NCBI RefSeq assembly: GCF_037975245.1
Contig: NC_092574.1
Span: 7,564,213 to 7,628,212, forward strand
Direction of reading: 5' to 3'
DNA: 64,000 bases
DNA from: Apostichopus japonicus
Taxonomy: Eukaryota; Echinodermata; Holothuroidea; Aspidochirotida; Stichopodidae
Part shown: one piece after another, positions 1 to 13,103 of the stretch
Numbering within the stretch: the first letter of the stretch is position 1
How the letters are laid out: each line of letters opens with the position of its first letter
Notes under the pieces: model-generated
Database searches by the model: none
What the model was told of the DNA's origin: nothing
Seen by the model: the letters and a program-made list of their open reading frames with translations, nothing else
Program-made: the position numbers and the translations under genes

Positions 1-1176
1 CACTATTTAAAACAAAAATAGGACAAAATGTACAACAAAAAAACAACAAAAAATCTTGCTTTTGTTTGAGATCTTGAACATAACATACATCGCATGCATC
101 TTGCTCATGTCCAGATGTTTAAAGGAGCATTTTGAGGAAAAATTTAACAAATTTTCTGCCCTGTCAAGATACTAAAATCCCATGCCAATGAAGGTCATTA
201 ATTTCACTAGACAACTTCAACCTCAAATAATGTATTCCAAGTGGAACAATTTCAAACATCAATGTGATTTCTGTGCCTAAAATATGAAAAATGTCTTGAG
301 TGTTAACTATGGAAGATCAATGGATTTGTTCACCACTTTAACCACTGTAGGCTTGATTAAATTTACAATTAAATGCATAAAGCTTCTGTAATTGCTTCAA
401 GAAAGTTGTTGTTTTTGGTTGAAATCAATTTATTCCTTTTCTCCCATGTTGTAAGTCCTATTCATATAGGGTAAAATGAATTGGTTTGTTTACGAGGTAA
501 ACACCCCCCCCCCCACCCCAATACAGAAATCATTGATACAAATATGTAGCTAACCTGTTGCATTATTGTTCAAAATTATACATGGCTTTAGAACTCATTT
601 GTATACATTTCCTCCAGTTCTGCTTGTGTTAATTCTAGTTAAGAATGAAACTTCATGTCTTCTTATGGCATATATACATTTTTGTTACATGCGCAGTTTT
701 ATCAAGTTTTTGAAACACACTTAGAAGGAAGTGAAAATACAAGGAACTCTTTTTTCTGATACAACAAATTTGTTACCATCGAAGAACAGAAAGTAAAACA
801 CAAAGTGTGTATTGCAGTCTAAGAAGTAAAATACTAAACTTTGTCGCACAAAAGAGAAAAAACTGTTGGTCCGTCAAATGTAATACAAACTATTCCTGTG
901 TAAATAAAAAAATATCTACAATGGCAGAAAAGGAGACAAAAGTCCTCCAAGCAATTCTGGGATACATATAAATATTGCAAAATTATGAGGAGATATCAGA
1001 TATGGAAAAATTATCCTGTGTTACATATTGACTTTTAATTTTGGGGATTAACCTTGAATAAATAGAAAGGAAGTGCATTTCTTTTTCAAATGTTGAAAAA
1101 AATAGCCATCGTAATGAGCACTCAATCCATAACTTATTTAGATTTAATACAAACCAATGACCTAGTTTTACGATCG
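1..1176. other. AT-rich intergenic DNA, no gene seen
   Basis: No exon-like open frame with splice signals is visible on either strand. A short poly-C tract lies near 505-517. This lies beyond the 3' end of the minus-strand kinase gene. Confidence 0.6.
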
Positions 1177-1790
1177 CATTGTAATGAGTGACCATTTAGC
1201 AGTACATGTAATTATCCAGCAATGAGCTATGTTATAGACCCATTGTAATGAGTGACCATTAAGCAGTACGTGTAATTATCCAACAATGAGCTATTTAATA
1301 GACCCCATTGTAATTAATGGCCATTTAGCAGTGCGCGTAATTATCCAGCAATGAGCTATTTCATAGACCCATTGTAATTAATGACCATTTAGCAGTATGT
1401 GTAATTATCCAGCAATGAGCTATTTAATAGACCCCATTGTAATTAATGACCATTTAGCAGTACGCGTAATTATCCAGCAATGAGCTATTTCATAGACCCA
1501 TTGTAATTAATGACCATTTAGAAGTATGTGTAATTATCCAGCAATGAGCTATTTAATAGACCCCATTGTAATTAATGACCATTTAGCAGTGTGCGTAATT
1601 ATCCAGCAATGAGCTATTTAATAGACCCATTGTAATTAATGACCATTTAGCAGTGTGTGTAATTATCCAGCAATGAGCTATTTCATAGACCCATTGTAAT
1701 TAATGACCATTTAGCAGTGCGCGTAATTATCCAGCAATGAGCTATTTCATAGACCCATTGTAATTAATGACCATTTAGCAGTATGTGTTT
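1177..1790. repeat. 64/65-bp minisatellite, about 9.5 copies
   Basis: The start of the unit, cattgtaat, recurs at 1177, 1241, 1306, 1370, 1435, 1499, 1564, 1628, 1692 and 1756, so the period alternates between 64 and 65 bp. In the middle of the array, copies ending in ttaatagacccc alternate with copies ending in ttcatagaccc. The array is therefore partly a higher-order dimer of about 129 bp. No coding potential. Confidence 0.95.
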
Positions 1791-2935
1791 TCTATTGTCT
1801 ATTATCTATTGTTGTTACGTTGCAAGACAATATTACAACTGCATTATTCATTATGAGAATTGAATTCATGTTATTGATCCACTAACCAAGCTCTGCCTGT
1901 ATGAATTTCAATATGTTGAACAATCAATACCTTGTTTTGTGCACATTGGGACAATCATTATTAACTTTTGCATATGAACCTCATTTTCATCTTTCTTTCT
2001 TCAATTTTTTTCAATAGTTTCAAATCAATAATCCAGCTTTTTGCCTGCAAACGGTCCAATAGTGTTATACAAACTTTTCTTGCAAAGCAAATACTGCAAA
2101 AGGAAATACCAAAGAAGCAGCTTGTGTCTCCAACATGGCTAAAAACTCATTGGATATATTTCCCTTGATGTTATTGATCAAACTTTTTTGTTGCCAATTA
2201 ATTTATAAGAAGTATTTGAAATTTCCTGATACAGAAAAAAAAGAGTTGGAACACAAAGATATATGTTGTTTCACTGATCAAATTTACTTTGCCATCAACT
2301 ATATCAGAGTAACTGTGGTAAATATGCTAATGGCCGTCACAATGTGACAACGAACAACATCTCACCTTTAAATAAAAGACCTGGTGTCATCCTACGACAA
2401 AATAGTTAACGAGACTTACCATTAATGTATATCAGTTGGAATTTAGGTACACTTAGGTACACTTACTTAATCAAAAACTGTTTCAGACTGTATAAATGAC
2501 AATTAACTCTACAGGGTGACAAATATATTGTAAATACATCATTTCTTAACAAGACTGCAAGCCCACGATGATTGGATGAGTACTGTCATGAACAAACTAA
2601 ACATAGGTAGATGCCATGCTATGTATATTCCATTTTGAAACGGTTATCGGTTCCAATCGTTCCAAGAATCCAGTGTTTGATGGGGGAACCATGCAACCAT
2701 ACAATCCATTATCTTCTTCACCAGAAAACACCGGATAACGTGAAACATTCTCGATCACGTAATTTGGGATTCACTTAATCGACGGCCATATTTCTGGGAT
2801 GTTTCCTGAGCAAACATTGGCAATAGATTTGTAAAGATGGTGGCTTTTCACCTCTGTACCCTTGAGTTGTATCAGACTGAATCTCACACTATTGGATGTT
2901 GAAATAATTGAATTTTTTTAAAAAGAGATTGCATT
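1791..2935. other. 3' flank of the kinase gene, nothing specific
   Basis: AT-rich DNA. Two short open frames on the plus strand (1968-2168 and 2135-2347) have low-complexity Phe/Leu/Ile/Lys composition and no splice context, and I do not regard them as genes. The kinase stop codon is at 2936-2938. No polyadenylation signal could be assigned with confidence. Confidence 0.5.
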
Positions 2936-3078
2936 CTATTTAAATATTTTATGTATCTTCTTCATCGCTGTCTTGATTTCTGAAAAGTTTGGTCTGTCCT
3001 CTGGTTCTTTCCTCCAGCAGGCCTGGATCCATTCCCAGACGGCATCTGGACATTCGGGAGGCTGGTTCATCCGATAGC
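2936..3078 (-). CDS. Kinase terminal exon (C-lobe end)
   Basis: The acceptor tttcag lies just upstream of 3078. The exon starts with two bases of a split Gly codon and ends at TAG (2936-2938). It encodes GYRMNQPPECPDAVW, then CW and EDRPNFSEI, the conserved end of the tyrosine-kinase C-lobe including the Arg of subdomain XI. The protein ends in KIHKIFK, close to where Fes/Fer kinases end. It joins in phase with the exon at 3746-3624, making GGYRM at the junction. Confidence 0.9.
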
Positions 3079-3623
3079 CTGAAATTGAGGAGAAGATAGG
3101 CTTATAACCATGACAACGACAAACAAGCACAGGCATCTAACGGTCGCTATGGTAGTGGTCAATAACGAGACATTTTAGGCATATTTCCAAGAATGTCAAA
3201 CTTTTTTCTACATCATTTGTATCATTCATATTATATGTAACTAGCAGTAGTTAGTGTATCTAACATAAATTAAGGTGGCATTTTTCTTGAGGACGAAAAG
3301 AAGGAAGCAGTTACAGCTTTACAAAAATTAACCCCCCCTCCACTCCTCCAAAGAATAATTCATAAACTGTCTGGTACAGCTTTGGAAACCCTCTATTATA
3401 CCTACTGAGTCTTTCTTGTGTCACTATAGTAACCAACTGAGGACCACCTGGCGTAACTTTTGTTATCTATTATATATCATCTTTTAATTGTAATTTGAAT
3501 TGCATACAGTGAGTACTATTATTTTCCAGTTCATCTGGCCAATATTCTTATTTTTTTCCTTAAAGGGGGAGGGTAAGGTTAAGGTGACTTCATATTCCTC
3601 TCTCATTGTTTTTCAGTACTTAC

Positions 3624-3746
3624 CGCCCTCTATTTTCTCTCTGGCCTCGGTGTTATTCATGCCGGGGTACGGAGTGCTACCTCTGGAGAATATCTCCCAG
3701 AGGAGTACTCCATAATTCCAGACGTCAGAGAGCGACGTGTATGTTC
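3624..3746 (-). CDS. Kinase exon, subdomains IX-X
   Basis: Flanked by acceptor tttcag and donor gtaagt. It encodes [18 protein letters not shown] and then the STPYPGM region, the DVW helix and the following loop of tyrosine kinases. It needs one base from the preceding exon (phase 1), but the preceding recognised exon at 16978-16820 supplies two. The splice as it stands would throw this exon out of frame. Confidence 0.9.
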
Positions 3747-4199
3747 CTGAAAGAGGATAGAGAGAGGACAAGCAGAACGGGTTGATTCGTGAGGAGATAG
3801 ATGATGCAAGTCTCACATTGAATGGAAGAGTCTAAAAAACATATTAATATATATATATTTTATTATATATGCAATCAATTTAATATGTATCTGAACAAGA
3901 TTTGAATGCTAGTACCTGTCTGTTGATGTTTCATGCTACGATGTAAGCTAGGGGCAAATTTTTTACAGATTTTGACTGGTTGTCCATCTGACAACCCGGC
4001 CTAATAGTTTATATGTCAAGAAAATTATAAAAATATCAAAATAAGAATCACTAATATATTCACTTTGATGAGATTGATTAGACCATTGATTAGATTAGAT
4101 TAATTAAAACTGATTGGTTGGAATTAAACAGGACTATATCTGAGCCTTATGATGTTTTGATTTATATATTTGATTATTGATTCCTAGAGCTACAGTATG

Positions 4200-6905
4200 A
4201 TGTGTCAACTGTTTTTAACAAATAATTCTTATTTTTCAAATTGGGGGCCTGGGGGGGATGTGGGGTGGGGAAATACATTATCAATGAATTTGGACAAAAA
4301 AAATCTAAGATGCCAATCAGGATGCTCATTATGGATTCCAAGGGCTCAGGTAAACTCTTCAATGAAGTGGCAGGGTTTGGGATTGAAAGTGTTTCACATA
4401 ATAAAACGATTTCAAAATGTTTCCTTGTGTTTTATTTCAAATTGTGAATGTTCTGATTTTGGCCAAAAATGAGAAATAAAATCTTAATGCTTTGGCCAGA
4501 CAAAATCATTAAATTTTGAAAGGAAAAAAAAAAGTTCTCAAATGCCAGTCAGGATGCTCATTATGGATTCCAAGAGCTCCGGTATACTCTTCAATGAAGG
4601 TAAGTGTCGGTCTATGGAACACTAATAAAATGATTTTCAAATGTGTCTTTGTACTTTCTTTAAATTGAGAACGAATAATCTCATTATAGCTTAATAAGAA
4701 GTCTATACAGTGTAGAAAAAACTAAAAAAAAATGGCCAAAAAAAGAAGAGAATTGATAAGGCTATAAGCCATACAAAATCCCAAAAATTTTGACCAAAAA
4801 AAAAAGTTCTCAAATGCCAGTCGGGATGCTCATTATGGATTCCCAGAGCCCAGATATGCTTCTCTCTGAAGTTAAAAGTGGTAGCCTATGGAATTTTTAG
4901 CCTATTAAAATGATTCTCAAAATGTTTCATTATAAATTCCCTCAAATTGAGAATGAATAATATCACTGTTGCTTTATAAGAAGGACACCCTCTATCTAAT
5001 GCATATGTGTAGGAAGCACTAAAATAAGGTCATGATTTTGGCCCCCAAAAAATAAACTCCTCAGGCTATATAGCCATACAAATTCATTAAATTTGGACCA
5101 AAAAAAAAAAAAGTTCTCAAATGCCAGTCAGGATGCTCATTATTTTGGGCCCTGTTATGCTTCTCTCTGAAGTTAAAAGTGGAAGTCTATGAAATTTTTA
5201 GCCTATTAAAATGATTCTCAAAATGTTTCATTATAAATTCTCTCAAATTGAGAATGAATAATACCACTGTTGCTTTATAAGAAGGACACTCTCTATCTAA
5301 TGCATATGCATAAAAAGAACTATAAAGGTCATGATTTTGGCCCAAAAAAAAGAAACTCATAAGGCTATAGCCATACAAAATCATTAAATTTTGGAAACCA
5401 AAAAAAGTTCTCAAATGCCAGTCGGGATGCTCAATATTGATTCCCAGAGCCCAGATATGCTTCTCTCTGAAGTTAAAAGTGGTAGTTTATGGAATCTTTA
5501 GCCTATTAAAATGATTCTCAAAATGTTTCATTATAAATTCTCTCAAATTGAGAATGAATAATATCACTGTTGCTTTATAAGAAGGACACCCTCTATCTAA
5601 TGCATATGCATAAAAAGAACTATAAAGGTCATGATTTTGGCCCCCAAAAAAAGAAACTCATAAGGCTATAGCCATACAAAATCATTAAATTTTGGAAACA
5701 AAAAAAAGTTCTCAAATGCCAGTCGGGATGCTCATTATTGATTCCCAGAGCCCAGATATGCTTCTCTCTGAAGTTAAAAGTGGTAGTTTATGGAATCTTT
5801 AGCCTATTAAAATGATTCTCAAAATGTTTCATTATAAATTCTCTCAAATTGAGAATGAATAATATCATTGTTGCTTAATAAGAAGGACACCCTCCATCCA
5901 ATGCATATGTGTGGAAAGAACTAAAAGGGTCATGATTTTTACCCCCCCCCCCCTCCCCAAAGTAAGGCTTTGGCTATACAAACTCAATAAATTCAGACAA
6001 AAAAAAGTTCTCAATGCCAGTCAGGATGCTCATTATGGATACCCAGAGCCCAGACATGCTTCTCTCTGAAGTTAAAAGTGGTAGCATATGGAATCTTTAG
6101 CCTATTAAAATGATTCTCAAAATGTTTCATTATAAATTCTCTCAAATTAAGAATGAATAATATCATTGTTGCTTAATCAGAAGGACACCCTCCATCCAAT
6201 GCATATGTGTGGAAAGAACTAAAAGGGTCATGATTTTTACCCCCCCCCTCCCCAAAGTAAGGCTTTGGCCATACAAACTCAATAAATTCAGACAAAAAAA
6301 GTTCTCAATGCCAGTCAGGATACCAAGAGCCCAGATATGCTTCTCTCTGAAGTTAAAAGTGGTAGCATATGGCATTTTTAGCATATTAAAATGATTCTCA
6401 AAATGTTTCATTATAAATTCTCTCAAATTGAGAATAATATCATTGTTGCTTAATAAGAACGACACCCTCTATCTAATGCACATGTGTGGAAAGAATTAAA
6501 TAGGTCATGATGTGGGCCATATGGCTGCAAATTTAGTGAATTTGGAGAACGAAAGTTCTCAATTGACAGTCAGGATGCTCCCTATGTTTTCATACAGAGC
6601 TCAGAAATATGCTTTACTATGCGGTTTTATGTTTTTTTAGAATTTCTTTCAAGGTGGGAATGGTTCTTCTCATTCCATCTGTTTTTGTAAAATTAAATGA
6701 AATTAGAAAATCAGAAATTTGCTTTTCTATCCAGATAAAAGTGGTTGTCTATGGAATTTTAAGCCTCATGATATCATAAAAATTTTCAAAGTGTTTTAGA
6801 ATAACCTTCTTTTATCCTGGGAATGAATAATACATTATTACATAATTCAAAAAGACACCCTCCATCCTATGCATATACTTAAAAGGTCATGATTATGGTA
6901 AAATA
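4200..6905 (+). repeat. ~300-bp satellite array, forward orientation
   Basis: About eight diverged copies of a unit marked by ccagtc(a/g)ggatgctcatta, then cttctctctgaagttaaaag and catgattttgg. The tag recurs near 4545, 4815, 5120, 5415, 5715, 6015 and 6307, so the period is about 270-306 bp. The open frames seen here are by-products of the repeat. The array lies in the large kinase intron. Confidence 0.9.
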
Positions 6906-6949
6906 TAGAGTTATTTTTAAAGGGTTAAAAATTCCCAATAAACCACTTT

Positions 6950-9900
6950 AAACTGATCCTAGACAAGCATATCTGGTAACTCATAATGAGCATTCTATCT
7001 GACATTTGAAAGGGTTTTTTTTTTCGACTGAATTTAGGGTTCCATTTATTATTGTTTAGCATTGGGTGTTTATTACTATCTGTTTTAGGCTTTTACAATA
7101 ATTGTCTTACTGTATTATTGTTTCTCATACTTATTTATATTTATAAACATAGACTATGATTTAATCTTTTGTGCATTTTGTTAAGTTTTTAAAATTATTT
7201 TACTATTTACATACTTCTGAAGTTGTTTTGGACTGAATGCGTTCAGGTTGTATTTTTTTATTATCGTTTAGTACAAGTGTTTTTTATATTGTTGGGCTTT
7301 TACATTTTATGCCTTATTGGTTCTATATATTTAATATTTAGGTTTTTGTTACTATTTGTTTTTAGGTTTTACATTTGCAAAGCGCTTTGAGCAGTGTTGC
7401 TGATTATGTGCTTAAAATATTACTTATTATTATTAATATTATTGACTGATGATTTTTTTGTCTTAGCTTTTTCATTCTTTCCAAAACTATGGTTAGGATG
7501 GAAGTTGTCCTACTGCATTAAGTTCAAATAATATGCTACATTCTCAATTTGAAAGGAAGTGAAATGAAACATTCTGATAATTATTTTAATATTTAGAGGT
7601 TTAAACAGTCCATAGAAATCAACTATTAGTTTCAGTATAAAGCATATTTCTGAGCTCTGGGAATTTATAATGAGCATCCTGACTGGCATTTGAGTACCTT
7701 TGTTGATTTTTGCATGGCTGAAACCTAATGATTTTTTTGTGGCAAATCATGTCTTCCTGTTTTTCCCACAAGCAACAATGATATAATAAATTCCTAATTT
7801 GAAAGAAGTTATAACAAAACATTTTAAAAATCATTTTAATATTTAGCGGCTCTAAGTTCCATAGACTAACTATTTAACTTGGAATCCATAATGAACATCC
7901 TGACTGGCATTTGAGAACTTTCTATTTTTTTGGGTCCATATTTAACAGTTTTGTAGGCTGAAACCTTATAATTTTGTTTTATTTTTTGGCCAAAAAAATG
8001 ACCTTTTAAGTTGAGGGTATCCTTCTGAATTAAGCAACAATTATATCAATTCCTAATTTGAAAGAAGTTATAATAAAACATTTTAAAAAATCATTTTAAT
8101 ATTTAGAGGCTTTTGGTTCCATAGACTAACACTTTAACATCAGAACTTTCTATTTTTGTTTGTCCAACTTTAAGTTTTGTTACTCTAAAACCACAAAATT
8201 ATTTTAATATTATAAGAGGCCTAGCTCTGAGAATCCATAATGAGCATCCTGACTGGCATTTGAGAAATTGTTATTTGGTCCAAATTAAATAAGTTTGTAA
8301 AATTAAATTTAAGTTAAATTTAAATTAACTAAGTTATGATTTTCTTTAGCTAAACCATGACCTTTATAAGTATTTCCACAATGATGCATAGGATGGTGTG
8401 TGTCTTTCTGAATTAAGCAACAATCATATAATACAATCCAAATTTGAAAGAAATTATTATGACAAATTTTGAAAATCATTTTATGCACATTTCTGAGCTT
8501 TGAGATGCCATTATGAGTATCCTTACTTTTGTCCAAATTGAATGATTTTTGATAATATTTGAAAACAATCATGACCTTTTAAGGCCTTTCCAAAATTACG
8601 CATAGGGTGGAGGGTGTCCTTCAGCAAAAAGCAACAATGGCATTTGAAAACTTCTGCCAAATTGAAAGTTTTGTAGGGCCATATATAGCCTATGACTTTT
8701 TTTTTAATTCTTTAGCAAAAATCATGACTGTTTTAATTCTTTCCAAAATTATGCATAGAATGTCTTTTATTCTCAATTATCAGGTCTGGATGCTCTTTAT
8801 GGATTCCTAGAGCCCTGGTTTGCATTTGTTTTAGTGGTAGTCCCTAATTATCAAAATGATTTCATATAACACAAAATCATTCAATTTAGATTCTCAGCAT
8901 CAAGAATTTTATGCTTTTCTCTGAAGCTAAAAGTCGCATGTTAAGAGGGTTAAAACTCCATTTTTTGCTGTGGCTAAAATTCTGACCTTTTTTTAATTCT
9001 TTCTAATATTATACCTAGATTGGAAGTTGTCATTCTGATTTAAGTTATTATTACTTCTGAATTATTACTTCTGACTTATTACGTCTGAGTACTTATTACT
9101 TCTGTGTTATTATTACTTCTGAATTAAGTAATATAATCAGTTCCCACATTGATAAAAGTTATAGCCATTTTTTGTAAAATCACTTTAATTTTTAGAGGGT
9201 AAAACTTCTTAAACTCATTTTTTTTCTGTGGCTACAATCATGACCTATTTTGAATTCTTTCTAATATTATACCTAGATTGAAAGTTGTCATTCTGAATTA
9301 AGTTAAATGAATATGATCTGTTCCTACCTTGAAAGAAGTTATAGACATTTTTTGGGGAAAATCACTTTAATGTTTAGAAGGTTAACTTTCAGAGAAAAGA
9401 ACATTTCTGGGCTCTGGGAATCTATTTTAGAACTTTCATATTTTGTCCAAAGGCTAAAAATGTGTTAGGCTAAAAATTCCATAGGCTACCACTTTTAACT
9501 TCAGAGAAAAGCATATTTCTGGTCTCTGGGAATCCATAATGAGCATCCTGACTGGCATATGAGAACCTTTTTATACTTGTCCCAATTTAATGTTTTGTAA
9601 TGCTAAAACTTAATGATTTTTGTTTTACTTTTTACCAAAATCATGACCTTTTAAGTTGTTCCACAAATATATGCATATGATTTAGGGTGTCCTCCTAAAT
9701 TCAGCAACAATGATATAATTCATTCCCAATGTAACAGAAGTTATGAAAAACATTTTGAAAATCATTTTAATAAGCATAAAATTCCATACATTACCACTTT
9801 TAACCTTCAGAGAAAAGTATGTTTCCAAGCTCGGAGAATCAGTAATGAGCATCCTGACTGGCATTTGAGAACATTTTGTTTGTTCAAGTTCATTGATTTA

Positions 9901-12620
9901 GTAAGACTATTCATATAGCCTTACGAATTTTTAAATTTTCCACCAAAACAAAATATCATGACCATTTTCATTCTTTCCACAATGATGCGTAAGAGACAAA
10001 GGCTGTCCCTCCTAAAGTAAGCAACAATGATATAATACATTCCCAATGTGAAAGAAGTAATTATGAAACATTTTGAAAATCATTTTAATAAGCAAAAAAA
10101 TCCATACACTACCACTTTTAACTTCAGAGAATAACATATTTTTGAGCTCTGGGAATCCATAATGAGCATCCTTACTGGCATTTGAGAACTTTTTTTTTGT
10201 CCAAAATTTAACAGTTTTGTAAGGCCTTGTAAGCCTTACAAGTTTTTTTTGGCCGCCAAAATCATGACCTTTAAGTTTTTCCACAATAATGCATAGGATG
10301 GCGGTGTCCTTCTGTATAAAGCAACAATGATATAATACATTCCCAGTAATTATGAAACATTTTGAAAATCATTTTAATAAGCGTAAAAATCCATACACTA
10401 CCACTTTTAACTTCAGAGAAAAGTATGTTTCCAAGCTCTGGTTCCGTCATGGGCATCCTGAGTGGCATTGGAGAACTCGTTGAGTTTTTGGCCCCAATTT
10501 AGATATCATGAACAGTTTAATTCTTTCCACGGTGATGCATTAGATGGAAGGTGTCCTTCTGAAGGAAGCAATATGATATAAAACATTCCCAATGTGAAAG
10601 GAATTTTTAGAAACATTTTGAAAATCATTTTAATAAGCATAAAAATCCATACACTACCACTTTTAACTTCAGAGAATAGCATATTTTTGAGCTCTGGGAA
10701 TCCATAATGAGCATCCTGACTGGCATTTGAGAACTTTTTTTTTTGTCCAAAATTCAACAGTTTTGTAAGGCCTTGTAAACCTTACAAGTTTTTTTTTTTT
10801 TGGCGGCCAAAATCATGACCTTGAAGTTTTTTCCACAATAATGCATAGGATGGAGGGTGTCCTTCTGTATAAAGCAACAATGATATTATACATTCCCAAT
10901 GTGAAAGAAGTTATAATGAAACATTTTGAAAATCATTTCAATAAGCATAAAAATCCATAGACTAAACACATTTTAACTTCAAAAAGAAGCATATTTCTGA
11001 GCTCTGGGAATCCATAATGAGCATCCTGACTGGCATTTGAGAACTTTCTTTTTTTGTCCAAAATTTAACAGTTTTGTAAGGCTAACACCTAACAAGTTTT
11101 TTTTGGTGGCCAAAATCATGACCTTTTTAGTTCTTTCCACACATATGCATTAGATAGAGGGTGTCCTTCTGAATTAAGCAACAATAATATCATACGTTCC
11201 CAATGTGAAAGAAGTTATAATGAAACATTTTAAAAATCATTTCAATAAGCATAATAATCCATAGAATAACACATTTTAACTTCAGAGAGAAGCATATTTC
11301 TGAGCTCTGTGAATCTATAATGAGCATCCTGACTGGCATTTGAGAACTTTTTTTTAGTCCAAATTTAATGAATTTGTATGGCTATAAACCTTATGAGTTT
11401 TTTTTTTTGTTGGCCAAAATCATGACCTTTTAAGTTCTTTCTACACATATGCATTAGATAGAGGGTGTCCTTTTGAATTAAGCAACAGTGATATCATACA
11501 TTCCCAATGTGAAAGAAGTTATGATAAAACATTTTGAAAATCATTTTAATAAGCATAAAAATCCATAGACTAACACATTTTAACTTCAGAGAGAAGCATA
11601 TTTCTGAGCTCTGGGAATCTATAGTGAGCATCCTGACTGGCATTTGAGAACTTTCTATTTTTGTTTGTCCAAATTTAACAATTTTGTAGTGCTAAAACCT
11701 TACAATTTTTTTGCCAAAAATCATGACCTTTTTAAGTTTACCTACAATTATACATTAGAAAGAAGGTGTCCTTCTGAATTAAGCAACAATGATATCACCA
11801 ATTCCTAATTTGAAAGAAGTTATAATAAAACATTTTGAAAATCATTTCAATAAGCATAAAAATACATAGACTAACACATTTTAACTTCAGAGAGAAGGAT
11901 ATTTCTGAGCTATGGGAATCTATAATGAGCATTCTGACTGGCATTTGAGAACCTTTTTTTGTCCAAATTTTAACAATTTTGTAGGGCTAAAGCCTTATAA
12001 TTTTGTTTATTTTTTTGCCAAAAATCATGACCTTTTTAAGTTTTACCACAATTATACATAAATTAGAGGGTGTCCTTCTAAAGTAAACAACAATGATATA
12101 ATCAATTCCTAATTTAAAAGAAGTTATAACAAACCATTTTAAAAATCATGCTGTAAGTTCCAAAGACTAACACATTTCAGAAGAAAAGCATATTTCTGAG
12201 CTCTAGGAATCCATAATGAGCATCCTGACTGGCATTTGAGAACTTTCTATATCTGTTTGTTCAAATTAAACAATTTTGTAAGGCTAAAACCTTATAATTT
12301 TGTTTTATTTTTTGCCAAAACTATTGACCTGTTAGGTTTTTCCACAATTATGCATCATATAGAGGGTATCCTTCTAAATTAGGCATCAATGATATAATCA
12401 ATTCCAAATTTGAAAGAGATATAATAAAACATTTTAAAAATCATTTAAATATTTAAAGGCTTTAAGTTCCATAGACTAACACATTTCAGAAGAAAAGCAT
12501 ATTTCTGAGCTATAGGAATCCATAATGAGCATCCTGACTGGCATTTGAGAACTTTCTTTTTTGTTTGTCCCAATTTAACAAATTAAAGTTACAGTAGGTA
12601 TATCTGAGCTTTTGAAATCA
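6950..12620 (-). repeat. ~300-bp satellite array, reverse orientation
   Basis: The same family as 4200-6905 on the opposite strand, tagged by gagcatcctgactggcattt near 7671, 8241, 9541, 9847, 10159, 10707, 11027, 11325, 11627, 11928, 12217 and 12529. The period is about 290-320 bp and copies are more similar in 9.5-12.6 kb. A piece near 8770-8960 is back in forward orientation. The small minus-strand open frames (for example 10012-10284 and 10506-10757) share the same translated repeat and are not genes. Confidence 0.9.
7360..7445 (+). mobile_element. Possible LINE/SINE 3' tail
   Basis: The motif gcaaagcgctttgagcagtg is followed by a (TTA)n-like tail. This pattern is typical of the 3' end of CR1/L2-like non-LTR elements and their SINE partners in animals. 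It lies in a 0.4-kb interruption near the start of the reverse satellite array. No coding part is visible. Confidence 0.45.
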
Positions 12621-13103
12621 ATATTTTAGCACCCTGACTTAATATTTGAGTCCTTTATTAAAAACCTTCTATATAATTATTGTAAGTCTTTAGTCATTAT
12701 GATTTTTTTTCTAGAATCACAATTTTTTTAAATTGTTCCCAAAGTGATGCATAGGATGCCCTGTTGATTATAAAAATGCAAAGGGTTCAAATAAATTCAG
12801 TGTTATTTAAAGCTATATCATAATTTGAGGCTTAATATTTCATAGAACCCCACTTTTAACTCAAGAACAAACCAGACCCTAGTTTGGTGGGAATTTCTAG
12901 TTCCTAAACTGTTTAACTTTTGCTAAATTTAAGGTTTGCATGACCTGTCATAATTTTTTCAATTTTCAGCAACAAAGCACGAATTCCTCTTGCTTAAAAA
13001 AAAACATGCCATCATTTGATGATGACGTTATATTGCCCAAAATGTTAATTATTATGACCAAAAAATAAAAAATAAATAAATAAAAAAATAAAAAAGTAAT
13101 AAT
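12621..13103. other. AT-rich spacer between satellite arrays
   Basis: Degraded sequence with an A-rich stretch (13058-13100) just before the SINE-type array. No gene seen. Confidence 0.5.

Noticed and set aside
10012-10757. Similar minus-strand open frames with the SEVKSGSVWIF motif
   Set aside because: They are translations of the ~300-bp satellite; other copies are full of stops.
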